This document shows, piece by piece, positions 41,061 through 53,139 of a stretch of DNA of 64,000 nucleotides. Source of the stretch: Aspidiotus rigidus (lineage: Eukaryota > Arthropoda > Insecta > Hemiptera > Diaspididae); contig JAVHKY010000028.1 of the NCBI GenBank assembly GCA_035079385.1, positions 124,001-188,000 on the forward strand, read 5' to 3'. Below the pieces are notes generated by a model, which saw nothing but the letters and a program-made list of their open reading frames with translations, had not been told where the DNA came from and did no database searches. The position numbers and the translations under genes are program-made. Position 1 is the stretch's first letter. Each line of letters starts with the position of its first letter.

Positions 41061-44000
41061 AAGCTCCTCCTCATTTCCACTCTTATCCATTACACTGTTA
41101 CGAAATTTTCCACCTTTCCAGTAGTGGGATCGTAGTCGAAGTAGAAATGAAATTTTACAAAATTCTAGACTTTGGATGAAGTTGAAGACCATTACACAAG
41201 AACAAGATGTGGGAGAAATTCATCAAAGTCTTCTATCCTTATTAGGTCTATACAAATATTAACAGGCTTACATTTCTGTTTCGATATTTCTCTCTCTCTC
41301 TGCATATTCCATTCGTCTCAAATAAACGTGGTGGACCGGTGTATACGTCTCGAAAACGATAAAAATTATAAAACCTGTAAAACAATATTTCATACCCTGT
41401 TATGTACAAACAAAGTACATGCGATGAAAAGGTTGTACGGCGTAAAATTATTAAATATCACTAAATTAATAGCTCGCGAATGACTTGTGCTTGCTACACT
41501 ATAATTAGCGAATAATGCAAAATTGAACGAGTGTAAAAAATATGAGCGCAAAGTCAATAGAGAAAGAGAAAGAGAGAGGTAAAAAAAAAGCACCTGTTCG
41601 AACGTAGTTTTATAAATTGAAAATAAAATTATACGCGCGGTACGTACGAAAAATATGAAAACTGAAATGAAGAAAAGAACAAAAAAAAAGAAGAAAAAAG
41701 AAATCTTCTTTCGCAGTTCAACGTTATTCATGTTTCACGCTTTGCGTATTTTTTCCCCAATTTTTCATCTATTTTATAGCGTAAAATTGCACGCGGCAAA
41801 CACTATTGTTCAATTCGTTCCTTTAAAGAACACACCCGTCTAGTAATTCGTGGCATTCGTTTTGATTTTCGCTGTGTGAAAAGAGAAATGAAAAAAACGT
41901 TATCTTTTTTCAATTATATTTTCATCAAAGCCCGCGCAAGATGCTTTTTCCTTCCCCTTTCGAGAGCCGATGCTCGATATTTTCAGAAATTTACTCGCGT
42001 CCATCCCGCGAGGATTTTTAAAAATGTATTTTCATTGGGTATAGGTAAGTTATCACGAATTTTACTCTTTTCCCCCGCGCCAACGAATGATTTAGGGAAA
42101 GGAAAATGCCCCAAGCCGAGGTTGCGCAGGTTATACAGATGGTACCTGTTGAAACTGAATTTAGATAGGTACTTAATAAAGAAGTACTTGAATATTGTTT
42201 TAGCTGCGGGGAGCGATCGCCTTTTCGAGACCGTACACGCTTGTAAAAATGATAATTTTTTCATGAATATTAAATTTACGAGTTACAGACTATTATACAG
42301 GAGAAGTGTTCGAAAATAATAACAAATTAAACGGTTCCCAGGCGATAAAAGCGTTCGACAAGTGATGTACGCGAGTCTGATGACGTGGATGCATTATAGG
42401 AAAAAAATACTCGAGAAACCTAAAATATTAACTAGAAGAAATTAAGCGAACCTTTTGAATTTAACGAATTTTTAAGGGTAGAAGATATCATGAATTATCG
42501 CCGACGCATTATACAGAACTATATGGCTTTGTCGAGTTTAAATTAAGCGGTTCTCGTCTTGCCGAAAGAATCCGATACAACAAGATGAAATAATATGCCT
42601 ACGAGTACAATTCTCATTCATTCCAGATGCACGTAATATGAGTCATCATAATTACGAGTCATATTCAATTTTTTCCTTATTATATTGTTTAACTAGCTCG
42701 CGTTTGTCTAAATTTCTAATTAAAGCTCGTAGGTACTCGCGCAGTATTTTACGCTCGTAAATATTTGTTACAATTAATTCCACGCTGCGGGTTCACTTTC
42801 TTCTTTCGATCTATATCCGAATATGAATTATTGATTATCTCCTGTAGGCTTTTTTTTTTCAAAAAGTTATGTTTGGACGTTTCTGTCGATCGTGTAGCGG
42901 CTTCGGTACACTCTTACAAAGTGAATGTAGTGGTAAAGAGTTTTCAAACAGGAAAAACTGTGAGAAACATAATATTAAATTGTGAAACCAGTTTTGAAAG
43001 TTTTTGAGAGGAAAGAAATCTTACATAACTAGACGTGTTTTATGACTTCATCTGACTTCTTTAATTGAAGATAAGTCGATTTCATATTATTTTCTTCGAA
43101 TCTGTGACTTTTGAGCGTGACGCGTACTGAATAAATCATTAATGGTGTGCGTACTTCAGGTTTTAATGAATATATTTGCCTTCGGTTGGATTTGGAGGTT
43201 TCGAAAAGATCGAGGAACGATTTCGGTAATGAAGTCTTCCACAGTCAGGACCAAATACTCACAATTCGCAAATGATATAAAACATGAATGCGGATTTGAA
43301 GGGATGACTAATTTACCATTAGGAGGAAAGTGAGCGAGGTGGGAATGGCATGCGAATGTGGCCATCAGCTCGGCAGGGAATGTAGATGTTATATTGCGAA
43401 TGTGATGAGAGAATAGTTCTCCACCTATAGAGTGAGCATGGACCGTTTTATCTAAGGATTTAGATTTCTATCTTCCGTGAGGCAAAGTGTAAAATCTTGA
43501 GATACTTCTATTATGTTTTTTTCCATAAGTTCAATGGTGCTGGTGTTATTGGATTTAGGAATTTGAGTGAGGTTTAAACAAATATCAGGATGAGGCAAGG
43601 TCCAAGGAGAGGAGGTTAGGTGAGAGCGAGGTTGAGTCGGAAGCGGATATGATTGTAAGTGGAAGCTGAAGGGAGGTTAATTTTTTGGTGGAAGATTACG
43701 TCGAAAATTGAAAAATCGGAGAATTGGTAGAGTGAAGACGAGAAATTGGAGGTCTGAAGAAAGAGAGGGGAGGCTCGGCGGCTTCTGCGCAAATGCAGAG
43801 TTTGGGGCTTGTACGAAAGGCATCTAAGACCACTTTGAGGGAGGAAGTTTGGATAGTATCTAAAGGTGAGAACTATAACCAAAACACTTTTCTATCGTCT
43901 AAGAGTCGTCGAGGGATTCACGCTATTCATTACAAACGGGTCTTCAACACGGTGCATGCTCATTTTCACTTTATCACGTCATTAATTGTATAATTGAACT

Positions 44001-44064
44001 TATCCGTATCGTTCAATTAAAATTGTATGAGGTCCTCCTCCAAACGTAGCACAGCTACAAGATA
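41061..44064. other. Long intergenic stretch, no supported gene
   Basis: Includes a short (TC)n run near 41288-41300 and A-rich tracts. The 147-codon plus-strand frame ending at 42319 is Lys/Arg/Phe-rich without motifs and overlaps an antisense frame of similar length; I regard it as chance. 43560-43830 is purine-rich and may be an old repeat. Confidence 0.4.
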
Positions 44065-44361
44065 GTGAAGGTCGTAGCCACATTCCTGAAAGAAAACTAC
44101 AAGTTTGCACCCAGACGAAGTATCAGAAACAACGGAGAGCTGATTGAGCAACTGGACACGTTGGAAATCAAGAGTAACGACAAGCTGATATCCTTTGATG
44201 TGGCAAACATGTTTGGTACCACACCAAAGGAGGAACTTCTCACTCTGCTCAAAAACAACAGATACCATGGGAACCCCGATGGGCCGAAGTACGCCAACAT
44301 AGTGGAAGAGATCTTGAGCCAGAACTACTGTCGCTTTAATAACAGGTTCTACAGTCAGCTT
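44065..44361 (+). pseudogene. PLE-C1, left part (RT), split by PLE-C2
   Basis: Reads LKENYKFAPRRSIRNNGELI, then SFDVANMFGTTPKEELL (RT box equivalent to SFDVVSLFTNVP) and ILSQNYCRFNNRFYSQ. This family differs clearly from PLE-B. The next expected RT segment resumes 2.5 kb downstream at about 46870 (LLAEIFMNDMENK, YVDD). The interruption is PLE-C2 together with a short inverted fragment. Confidence 0.75.
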
Positions 44362-44362
44362 A

Positions 44363-44408
44363 CATACATCCCATTACAGTCCCTGCAAGCTATGCTATAA
44401 ACTCCGCT
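44363..44408 (-). repeat. Inverted 46-bp GIY-YIG snippet at the 5' junction of PLE-C2
   Basis: The complement of this stretch matches PLE-C2's own endonuclease coding region (about 46317-46365; GVYSIACRDCNGMYV). It lies between PLE-C1 and the start of PLE-C2, in inverted orientation. This is the same geometry, at smaller scale, as the head-to-head pair at 18141-36904. Confidence 0.8.
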
Positions 44409-46860
44409 CTTTTCAAGGATTATGACTGTAAAATTACCACCCAGAAGCTTGAAAGTTGTATTACCAAAAAATGGATCAGATCTGAACTTCGGAGATGGTA
44501 CGGCCAACTTAACATCACTACCAGGCTGAATGTTTTGGTGCATTCCAGACTTTCCGAATTGCTTCATCCATGTGAGTTAGATCCTTTTATTATATCCGTT
44601 AACGATACGTGCCGTGTTTTTGAGGCTAACCTCAAGGCTAAGAAAGATGGAAAAATTCCCTCCCTTTTAGCCTCCAAGACTACATCTTTCAAGGGTGATG
44701 TTATACATGCTGGTGTTCAAAAATTTCAGCCTCGCATCATAAATTGCAGTCGTATAGAATTCACTCGCGACGGGACTACTCTGTTGGAGAAAGGCTTGAA
44801 GTTTAGCCTCCCCCCCCCCCACCGATAATGCCGACGCTCTTGCGAACGTCGTCGCCGACTTAGCTGTCAAGATCGGTCCCGGAGTTGATACTCAAAAAAC
44901 GTGTCCGTAACACTCCACTTCCGTGCATGAATGGCACTGTGAGGGAGGTGATCGAGGGTTTGAGGAGGAAGCTCAAGAAGGAGGATTCATTGCTCACGAA
45001 GGCTGATAAAGGGAATTCTATAGTCGTTATGGAGAAGTCAACCTACGGTACCATAGTTGAAGAAGTGCTTTACCAGTGTAGGGCCATTGAAAATACTGAC
45101 TTCAATTTCCCTAAGAACGGTAAAGAGGTTGGGAAGGTTATTAATGGGAGTTCTGTCCTAATAAGCAAACCCTCGACTAAAAAATGCCTGCTTTAACCGA
45201 ATCCGGTGCCCCCCCCCCTCCTCTATGGCCTGCCTAAGATACACAAAAAGCATACTTCGATGCGTCTGTTGTGTCTTATGTCTCCTCCCCCGCTTACTCT
45301 CTCGCTAAATACTTGGATAGATGGTTTAAATCTCGCATTGAGTACGAGTCTACTTACTCGATTAAAAATTCTGTTTCCTTAGCCGATAAACTTAAAGACC
45401 ATTTACTTCCTCCGGGTACCACTCTATGCTCTTTTGACGTTGTCGGCCTCTTCCCCAACATACCGAGAACTGTCACCATGCAACACATGGGTGACCTCCT
45501 CGTTCGTTTTAATACTCCTCATGAAGAGTTGCAAGAATTCTTTAATTTACTTAATGTATGTTGGGCCCCAATTTTTGCAAGTTTAATGGGAAATTGTACG
45601 AGTTCCCAGAAGAGGTTGGCATTCCTATTGGATCCCCTTTGGGTTCCTTTGTGTCGGAGATATTCATGTCCGAATTTGAGGTTGACCTCTTCACTTCAGG
45701 CCAAGTATTCCTGGATTACGTCCATTATTGGTATAGGTATATGACGTTCTATGTGCGTGGACCGATCCCCAAGATCTCCTTGGTGAGTTTCTTAAGTATC
45801 TTAACGTTCAATACCCCTCCATCAAATTCACCTTAGAGGTTGGAGGCTCTAATATCAACTTCTTGGATCTCACCATCTCAGTTAGAGATGGAGTCCACGA
45901 GTTTTCAATATATAGAAAAGATACTTCGACCGATATTGCCGTCCACGACTCGTCATTCTACCCTGTTTCTCACAAGTTCGCGGCGTTTAATAGTTTTATT
46001 CATCGGCTAACCCGCACCCCGCTGAACCAGGCAGCTTTCCAAAAAGAACTCAATATTATAAAATACTTGGCTAGAGTGAATGAGGTCAACGTGGACATTG
46101 ACCTTATGGTACGGAGGAAGATCACGCGGAATTGCCTTGATTCAACTACCTCCCTCCCCTGCGACTCTTCTGTCGATAGCAGGATCCTTTTCATTAAACT
46201 CCCCTTCTTGGATAAATTTTCTTCGAGATTGAGTCGCGCCCTCCGCCCCTTCGGTTTCCGTCCGGTGTTTTATGATCCTACGACGGTAAAAGGGGTAAAG
46301 GACCCTATCCCGCCCCTTGAAAAGAGCGGAGTTTATAGCATAGCTTGCAGGGACTGTAATGGGATGTATGTAGGCGAGACTAGTCGTCAGATTAAAATTA
46401 GAGTGGCTGAACACCTAAAAGATTGGGAAAAAAAGGCATTTGGGCGAATCCGCATTTGCTGACCACCTTATAACTAGTGGTCGTGGTTTCAGGGAGGGGT
46501 CAGAAACCCTCCTCCACAGAAAGAAGGCTTACTTCAAACGCCGTGCTCTGGAAAACATTGAAATTATTCGTCATCTTAATAGCGATGATATAAATCTACT
46601 CAACAGGTACATTCCGGACGAGGGGTTGGTCGAGCTAGTTTACGATTATGACTCACAGCCTCATACTTCGCTAGTTCAATCATGATTTCTTCTCCTCCGT
46701 CGTTGTGATTGTCCTCTTTTTCCATCTCGTCGAGTCGCTTTTTATCTACGCTTGAGAATGGTTATTAACCGAAAGTGCGCTCGCGGCTTCCTGTATATTT
46801 TTCTGCGGTTCTTGCAAATTGCCCTCCAGTTTACTTTTTCGAGTATTGTGGAGCTTTTCT
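44409..46860 (+). pseudogene. PLE-C2: near full-length, frame-broken Penelope-like element
   Basis: Pieces in order: an N-terminal region from about 44535 (CELDPFIISVNDTCRVFEAN; LLEKGLKFSLPPP), LLTKADKGNSIVVMEKSTYG (44990-45050), the RT box FDVVGLFPNIPRT (45435-45475), GIPIGSPLGS (45620-45650), NFLDLTISVRDG (45860), and GIY-YIG with SGVYSIACRDC and MYVGETSRQIKIRVAEHL (46325-46415). It ends with IPDEGLVELVYDYDS near 46660 and a 3' UTR with the stem-loop motif (46751-46778). Frameshifts occur at C-runs (44811-44821; about 45210-45220), at 44900, and at 45735-45745, where a 4-base loss deletes the YVDD box. Inactive. Closely related to PLE-A and PLE-B. Confidence 0.85.
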
Positions 46861-46864
46861 TCGA

Positions 46865-47831
46865 TATTTCCGACCGTAAACTTGAGAACCGGATCAATTC
46901 TACTGGCGGAGATATTCATGAATGATATGGAAAACAAGATATTAAAGAAGGGGAGAAAGTTCAGAAACTCGATCAAACACTGGGCCAGATATGTGGATGA
47001 TATCCTAATTGTGTGGTCAGGCACTGATAGACAGGTGGATCTATTCTTTTCAGAAATGAACACGATGAATGAGAGCATCAAATTCACAATGCAAAAAGGC
47101 AATGACACCATCGACTATTTGGACCTTACACTCACACTGGAGAACAATAGGATAGAATACAAAATCTACAGGAAGCCGACGCATACTGACACCATCATCC
47201 CAAATGACTCCTACCACCCCAGGCACAAGTTAGCGGCAATCGAGATCTCCTGCTTTCGATCAATTTCTGTCCTCAAGAACACCGAAGAGAAGAGGAAAGA
47301 GATTGAGATAGTAAAGCAGATCGCAGAAGCCAATGGCTACCGTAGAGGCGTGGTGGATGGAGTCTTTGGGAAAATGGAAACAAAGAAAGAAACCCATGAT
47401 GGCATAGTGAGAAAGTACTCCGGATCGATACCATACATAGGAAAGTACACAACAAGGTGATAAAGGCGTTCAATGGCTACTATGTAAATGTGGGTATCCA
47501 GAATAACCAACCCATGGTGAAGAGAATCAGCAATGACCAGACGGAACAAAAGGACAAGGAAAGCTTGAGCGGAGTGTACAAGCTCAGTTGTGAACAGGGC
47601 GAGGGCGCATCTACATCGGTGAGACTGGGAGAAAGTTTGAGATCAGGAAAAAGGAGCACAAAAAGTCGAGGGAGAAAGAAGATGGCAAGTTACTGTTTGG
47701 GAAACACTGTACCGAAGAACACCACAATGGAGAGGGAATATGTATTTGAAGTCGTACATGTAGAGAATCGCACAAAGAGAAGACAACTCTGGGACAAATG
47801 GAGATTGCTCCACTTCGTAACGCTGCTGTAA
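46865..47831 (+). pseudogene. PLE-C1, right part (RT catalytic box, GIY-YIG)
   Basis: Continues 44065-44361: LLAEIFMNDMENKILKKGRK, ARYVDDILIVWSGTD (catalytic YVDD intact), IDYLDLTLTLENNRIEYKIY, then RKPTHTDTIIPNDSYHP. After a frameshift near 47455 comes LSGVYKLSC, and in the next frame over GRIYIGETGRKFEIRKKEHKK, the GIY-YIG core. The remainder to about 47831 matches the tail. It is a distinct PLE family from A, B and C2. Confidence 0.8.
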
Positions 47832-48290
47832 GCAGCTGTAAAGTAATTAATATTTAACGCTGCGTGTCACATCTAACTTGCTACATCGCTCTTATTCCAC
47901 TCTAGACGGACTCAGATGTATATTTGTCGGACCCAAAAGTGAGTATCAATCATGTCCGCCCCTTCAAGTTCTGTGTATGACTTTTCCTATATGGTCTTTT
48001 TCCACTCTAGAGAATTAGCGAGAGCAAGTCCGGATGGACTGCTTGCTCGTTTTGTCCGCCAAAACAATACTTTCGTCCAAATCAATTGGCAAAACACCAC
48101 AACGACCACAACTCCTATGGACATACACGATCAGAATATCGGAATTTAGGAAAGCGCAAATGCGCCTTACAATGCGTTTACAAAAAAGGACACGAAAAAT
48201 CCGTAGATCACCATTATAGAAACGAAAGTGAGTAAATTTTCATCAGAGAGAGCCACACAGTGGGAAGGTCCTATGGCCTTTCCTAAGTCG
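47832..48290. other. Intergenic, no gene seen
   Basis: Short frames only, with no motif recognised. It separates the PLE-C nest from the copia relic. Confidence 0.4.
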
Positions 48291-48349
48291 CCATCAGGCC
48301 CTCTGTAGTGCCGTCACGGGTGGGCCGTGGCCTTTGGGTCCTCCCCTTA

Positions 48350-48911
48350 AACGGTTTCCGAACTTGAATGTAGGGGGAGATATTGGACCCATCGTGTCCA
48401 TGTGTAACAAGTACATTAATGTATTATATCGATACCTAACCGTCGCGCTTGGCTCCTTCTTCATCTTTGCCTGTGTGCAAATTTCGCAATCCACTCCCTT
48501 CAGTTCTTTTATCGTCTCAGATGTCTTCCTTGAGGCTTTTTACCTTTTCTTTGCTTAGCTCTCTCAAGTCGTTCATCTCCATTTCACAAACTGTATCTAT
48601 TGTAACAAAATTGGTGCAATTCCTCAGGGCGTCACGCAGCGATGACATGGACACATATCGCGGCGCGCGTTGCGCCCTGAAAATTGTCACTAGGGTTATT
48701 ATGACGTCTTGAGGGTAGTGGGGATGAAAATCTCTGCCCTTGATTGAGCGATTTTTATGTGACATGCGTTGACTTCAAAAATGGTCTGTATTCTGTACCC
48801 ATAGCGATCAATACCAGAAGTACTGCGAGTTTTTTGGCCACCAGGAGTCAATCTGAGGGTGCATCGGGAGGTTGTGATCGCAGGTAATCCAAAACTGTTT
48901 TCGGGTCCCAC
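48350..48911 (-). pseudogene. Ty1/copia-type relic (pre-integrase region)
   Basis: Minus-strand pieces include ELSKEKVKSLKEDI and then CEICTQAKMKKEPS, followed by LLHMDTMGPISPPTFKFGNR. In copia elements the Gag-pre-integrase zinc domain ends with C-x2-C (CEACIKGK...) followed about 20 residues later by LIHSDLCGPI, the first catalytic Asp of integrase. The upstream frame (48699-48911) is plausibly the protease-to-pre-integrase linker. Stops and frame changes separate the pieces, so it is dead. Confidence 0.65.
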
Positions 48912-51900
48912 GTATGATCTTACCTTGGTTGTAGAGGCCTTAAGTTCTGGATTCCTTTGAAAAACCCTCGAAGGCGAACTTCCCCAGAGGTCTCACTAGG
49001 CAGGACAAAGTTTAGAACGGCTCTGGTTTTGAGTAATGTGTTGTATGTTCGTCCTTTTTTGAAAACTATTGCAAGAAACGAGAGTACCTGAGGTATGTCA
49101 GGATGAAAAAATAGAGATTGTATTCTCTATACAAGCATTATACGCAGACAGAGTGGATTTTCTAACTTCCTGAGCGTTCCTAGACGTGTCAATGCGAGGA
49201 AAAGGTCCCGTTATAAGGAGTGAGGTAACCTGTCAAAAGAGAGCAGCAAGTTGGGATTAGGTGGAAGGATCACAGGTTTTTTGTAAGTAACTTCTGGAAG
49301 AGTGGGAGCCACAGTTGCGAGGCTATTTTGGAAGTTGATCAGCGCCCCTATAGCTGAGGTCTTCATGAAAGGACTTGAATTTGAATCGTTTTCTTCTTCT
49401 CGCTTCTGTCTTACCAAATATTTTTATTTATCAATCCTGCCCAACCACTTCAGTCGTCCTTCCATAATATCGTACCTCATAATAGAATCAGTCCCTAGTG
49501 CATCGACACCTAGCTACACTGCGGTACTGAATTCATAATTGCCTTTGTATGTAATCCACGAAAACACTAGATTACTATCAACTAATATTTCCATTTTTGA
49601 AATCCCTGAGTCCTAAATGGATAGTGGGTCTTTGGAGCCAATCATTCCTACTGGGAATTATGACTGCTCATTCAAATTGCTTGTCCAATGGTAGCGATTT
49701 GAACAAGATTTCAGACTGTCATGACTTTTTCATCGCGCGCGCGCGATATCAGCTAACTACAATTGACGATCTGAATTGAATTAGGGTGGTGTATGAGAGA
49801 AAAGTGGAGGAGCTGAAACAAAATATGAATGAACCACGAAAGATGTCCACAAATACACATTCTACAAATTAGATGGCATGACAAATTCTAGAGTTATGTG
49901 TATTCAAAATGTTTCACTTTTCTCCCATTCGCCGACATGGTTCGATTCTTCAGTTCTCGTTAACAGATTGATGTGAAGGCTGCTACTTTGGTTTTGAAAG
50001 GTCTTCGAATTGCTCGAGAAAATATGATATTGAAGTGAGATTGTGAGAAATACGAGTTGTCGACTTCTGTGATGGAGACCATTGATATCGGTTCTCAATT
50101 ACGTTTTACAATTTGAAATTTTCTACGTTTAGAATATCATTCCACGTGGCTGATACAGAATGTTAGAAGGCCTAATGACGAAATGCAGCCATCACGCTTT
50201 GTATTTTTCAATTTAGTTTTAGATCGCATAAAAGATTGTAATCTATGAGTGATATAAGAATTGGTTTTCGGTCGACTAACGCACCAGCAGTCATAAAATT
50301 TAGATGAATGGACATTTTGTCTAGGTATTTACTTTTTTATCTTTTGTTTCTGCTTTATTCTTTCAACACTCGCCAAAACCGTTATATTCATTAACATCAA
50401 TGATGTCAGGAAGAAAAATCCATAAAAAACAGAAACCAACTTCGGATACATTTTATTACGATGATAATGCTCGGCTGGAAAACTTTACACGGAATTGAAA
50501 TTAGAAGATTTTAATTATTGTTTGTTTAAAGAAGAAGAAGTAGTGAAAAAAAAAAAAAGCTTTTCACGAGATAGCAAGGTTAATCTAATGAGAAATTGTA
50601 CAATGTGAGAAAATTTACATAATAAGCTATACGAGTACGATACATGAGACTGTGGAAGTAAAACTTCTAAATATTTTTAGGAGTATTTTTCGGTGGCGTG
50701 CTACAAAAACTGCATCACCGTAGTGCAGCGCAGACGTAATCTATATACGCACAAAAATACAATCTTATAATTAGGAATTTCGCTTCTGGGTATCAGCGTG
50801 ACCAGGATTCACATGTCGCATTCTCTAATACATATATTCGTACAGGTATATACTTTTAACTACAACTATTTTTACTCGACTTTTAAAAAGAGAATGCGTG
50901 GCTGATATTATACCTTTTTTTTTTTCAGGCCGAGGTGGACATCAGCTTCTGAGAGAGGTGTACATAAATTTTAGTAAATTACCGGTGTCGTTAAGTCTTT
51001 GAAATTTATTTTATTAATTAGAGTTTATATCCACGATCGGTCAAGTTGCTCCCACGAACTACAGACTTGGTAGATATTTTGCGTAAGATTTTTTCGTCTC
51101 TTTCATTGTTATGAAAAAATTTTGATCACCTATCCCAAAAATCGACTCTAAAGTAACGATGATGTTTATGACAAGTAGTATATGACAGCTTCAATATATT
51201 ATAGTTAGGTTATCGAATATTTTACTCAAGCTGTTCTCATTTGTCAAGGTTCACTCTTTCGGTTAAATAACCGAATAAAGACCAGTGTTACATTACAACG
51301 TTACTCACCCCAACACATCCCTAAAAGGGGGAGCCCCCTCCCCCTGCTTAATCTGACTGGCTCTTCTTCGGTAATATTACCACTCTTTCTAACGGGAACT
51401 CACCCGGCAACGGTAGTAGTGAGTTCAATCGATCTCTGGGAGGTTCGGCTGATCCCCACATTAAATAATGTTATGATTGAAAAAATAGAACTTTCCAAGT
51501 AGCAATTCATACTTTTCGATGAAATGTTTGTGTGCATTTTTTTAAATTTTTTCATCATTAGTTTAATTGTAACATGTTTCCAATCTTATCGTAAATTCTT
51601 GACCCAGCTTCTTAATTAACAAAAAATTTGAGGCAGAAACTAACATGTCTCCTCCAGAGACACGCAGTATAACATGCTTGCTCCATCTCGGATGCAGAGC
51701 TCGTTCGCTTCTCCTTTCCCCAGAATTGCTCAGCCTCCGCTCGTTCACCCCTGCTAGCCTGGACAAATCGATGATATATTGATATACAAAATTAACGATT
51801 ACATTAAATCGATTTCACCGATCATAAATTGGGTGACAGTAGTAAACAGAAAATATATTTGTCTCCGTTCAACGACTGAGCAAAAATGCTGGGATGTCAA

Positions 51901-51970
51901 AAAACACTTCAAGAACGTACTTTCTAAAAGGATCTCATGGGCAATATAGAACACCCACAATTACCTCAAA
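48912..51970. other. Long intergenic stretch, no supported gene
   Basis: A (CG)6 tract in an ATCGCGCGCGCGCGAT palindrome lies at 49732-49747. The inverted stem-GAAAG motif occurs at 51253-51280. A G/C patch with GGGGGAGCCCCCTCCCCC is near 51338-51356. No protein motif found in any frame. Confidence 0.4.
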
Positions 51971-52400
51971 ATATTAACAGGGAACCTATTTTATGGGGGG
52001 CTATTTGAAAAATCTGGCGTGCGCCGTCCAGCGAAAAACTTGGAAAAATTTCGACTCTCGAGAATATATGATAGGAGGGGGACTTAGAAAAATTTCGACT
52101 CTCGAGCTATATATGATAGGAACCTGTTTTATGGGGGGCTATTTGAGAAATCTGGCGTGCGCCGTGCGCCGTCCGCCGTGCGCTGTCCAGCGAAAAACTT
52201 AGAAAAATTTCGACTCTTGAGCCATATATGATAGGAGAGGGACTTAGAAAAAATTTCGAATCTGAAGCTATATAAGATAGTAGAGGGACTTGGAAAACTT
52301 TTGACTCTCGAGCTATATATGATAGGGGACAAATTTTCCCAAGTCTCCCTCCTATCATAAATGGCTCGAGATTTGAGAAAAACTTGGACTTTCAAACTAC
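51971..52400 (+). repeat. Minisatellite-like array of the 45-bp dispersed unit
   Basis: The unit is approximately GGACTTAGAAAAATTTCGAC-TCTCGAGC-ATATATGATAGGAGGG. It is repeated about five times between 52035 and 52335, then once inverted (52330-52385). A larger module GGAACCTATTTTATGGGG...GGCGTGCGCCGTCCAGCG appears twice (51980-52035, 52120-52195). Copies elsewhere are at 345-470, 53140, 53425, 54310, 60650 and 61150. Confidence 0.85.
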
Positions 52401-52493
52401 ATTATACTAGGCTTATTTTACGTCTAGGCCTTCTTTATACTAGCTTTATTAGGTCTAGGCTTCCTTGAATTTTCAATACCAAATCCTATTTGA

Positions 52494-52555
52494 CTCATAA
52501 AACAGGTTCCCTGCGTTCCTCGTTTAACTTCGTTAAGGAAGCCGTCGTTTTTTCT
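52494..52555 (-). repeat. LNEER-module repeat copy
   Basis: The complement of ATAAAACAGGTTCCCTGCG-TTCCTCGTTTAACTTCG. The minus strand reads TASLTKLNEERREPVL before a stop. Same block order as 53774-53831. Confidence 0.55.
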
Positions 52556-52633
52556 CATACAAGACTTATACGACGCCAAGATAGGTAAAGGGGTAAACGA
52601 ATGATATCTCACGAACACTTGACCTAGTAGAAG
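52555..52633 (+). repeat. Direct duplicate X, left copy
   Basis: TCATACAAGACTTATACGAC through CACTTGACCTAGTAGAAG. It recurs at 53546-53625 with very few differences. The two copies bracket AT microsatellites and a hairpin MITE. Confidence 0.8.
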
Positions 52634-52757
52634 AATTAATAATAAATAAATAAATAAGTAATATTAAATAATTAAATAATAAAATAATAAAATAATAATA
52701 TAATAAAATAATGAAATAATTAAATAAATAAATAATTAAATAATTAATATAATTAAT
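52634..52757 (+). repeat. AATAA/ATTAAATA microsatellite
   Basis: Irregular tandem array of AATA, AATAAT and AATTAAATA units. A similar but more regular array lies at 53270-53420. Confidence 0.85.
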
Positions 52758-52759
52758 AA

Positions 52760-53132
52760 CACTACACAACAAAAAAAAAAAATTGAAAACCACATGAACG
52801 AAATAATATGATTCTAGAAGTATTTTCGACGCTGATCACGATGCCGTTGCCCGTTTTTCAAAATTTGGCCCAGTTTTCGAGAAATGATCAAATCCAATTC
52901 CCGCGATTCGTTGCGGCGCGCAGTGTATGTTCCCGTTCTCGCGAAATTCGATAGCTGGGTAACATACGCCGCGCGTCGCAATGAATCGCGGTAATTTGAT
53001 TTGATCATTTCTCGAAAACCGAGCCAAAACTTGAAAAACGGACAACGGCATCGTGATCAGCGTCGAAAATACTTCTAGAATCGTATTATTTCGTTCATGT
53101 GGTTTTCAATTTTTTTTTTTTGTTGTGTAGTG
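52760..53132. mobile_element. 373-bp hairpin MITE with CACTA ends
   Basis: Starts CACTACACAACAAAAA and ends with the complement TTTTTGTTGTGTAGTG. The two arms (about 165 bp each) are near-identical inverted repeats, leaving a loop of about 40 bp (TTCTCGCGAAATTCGATAGC). TAA flanks both sides (52757-52759, 53133-53135), a likely 3-bp target duplication. CACTA-type ends with a 3-bp duplication fit the EnSpm/CACTA group, though PIF/Harbinger (also 3-bp, TWA) is an alternative. No coding capacity. Confidence 0.85.
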
Positions 53133-53139
53133 TAAATAG

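Noticed and set aside
41876..42319. 147-codon plus-strand open frame
   Set aside because: Lys/Arg/Phe-rich without motifs, with an antisense frame of 93 codons over the same bases. Looks like chance in AT-biased DNA.
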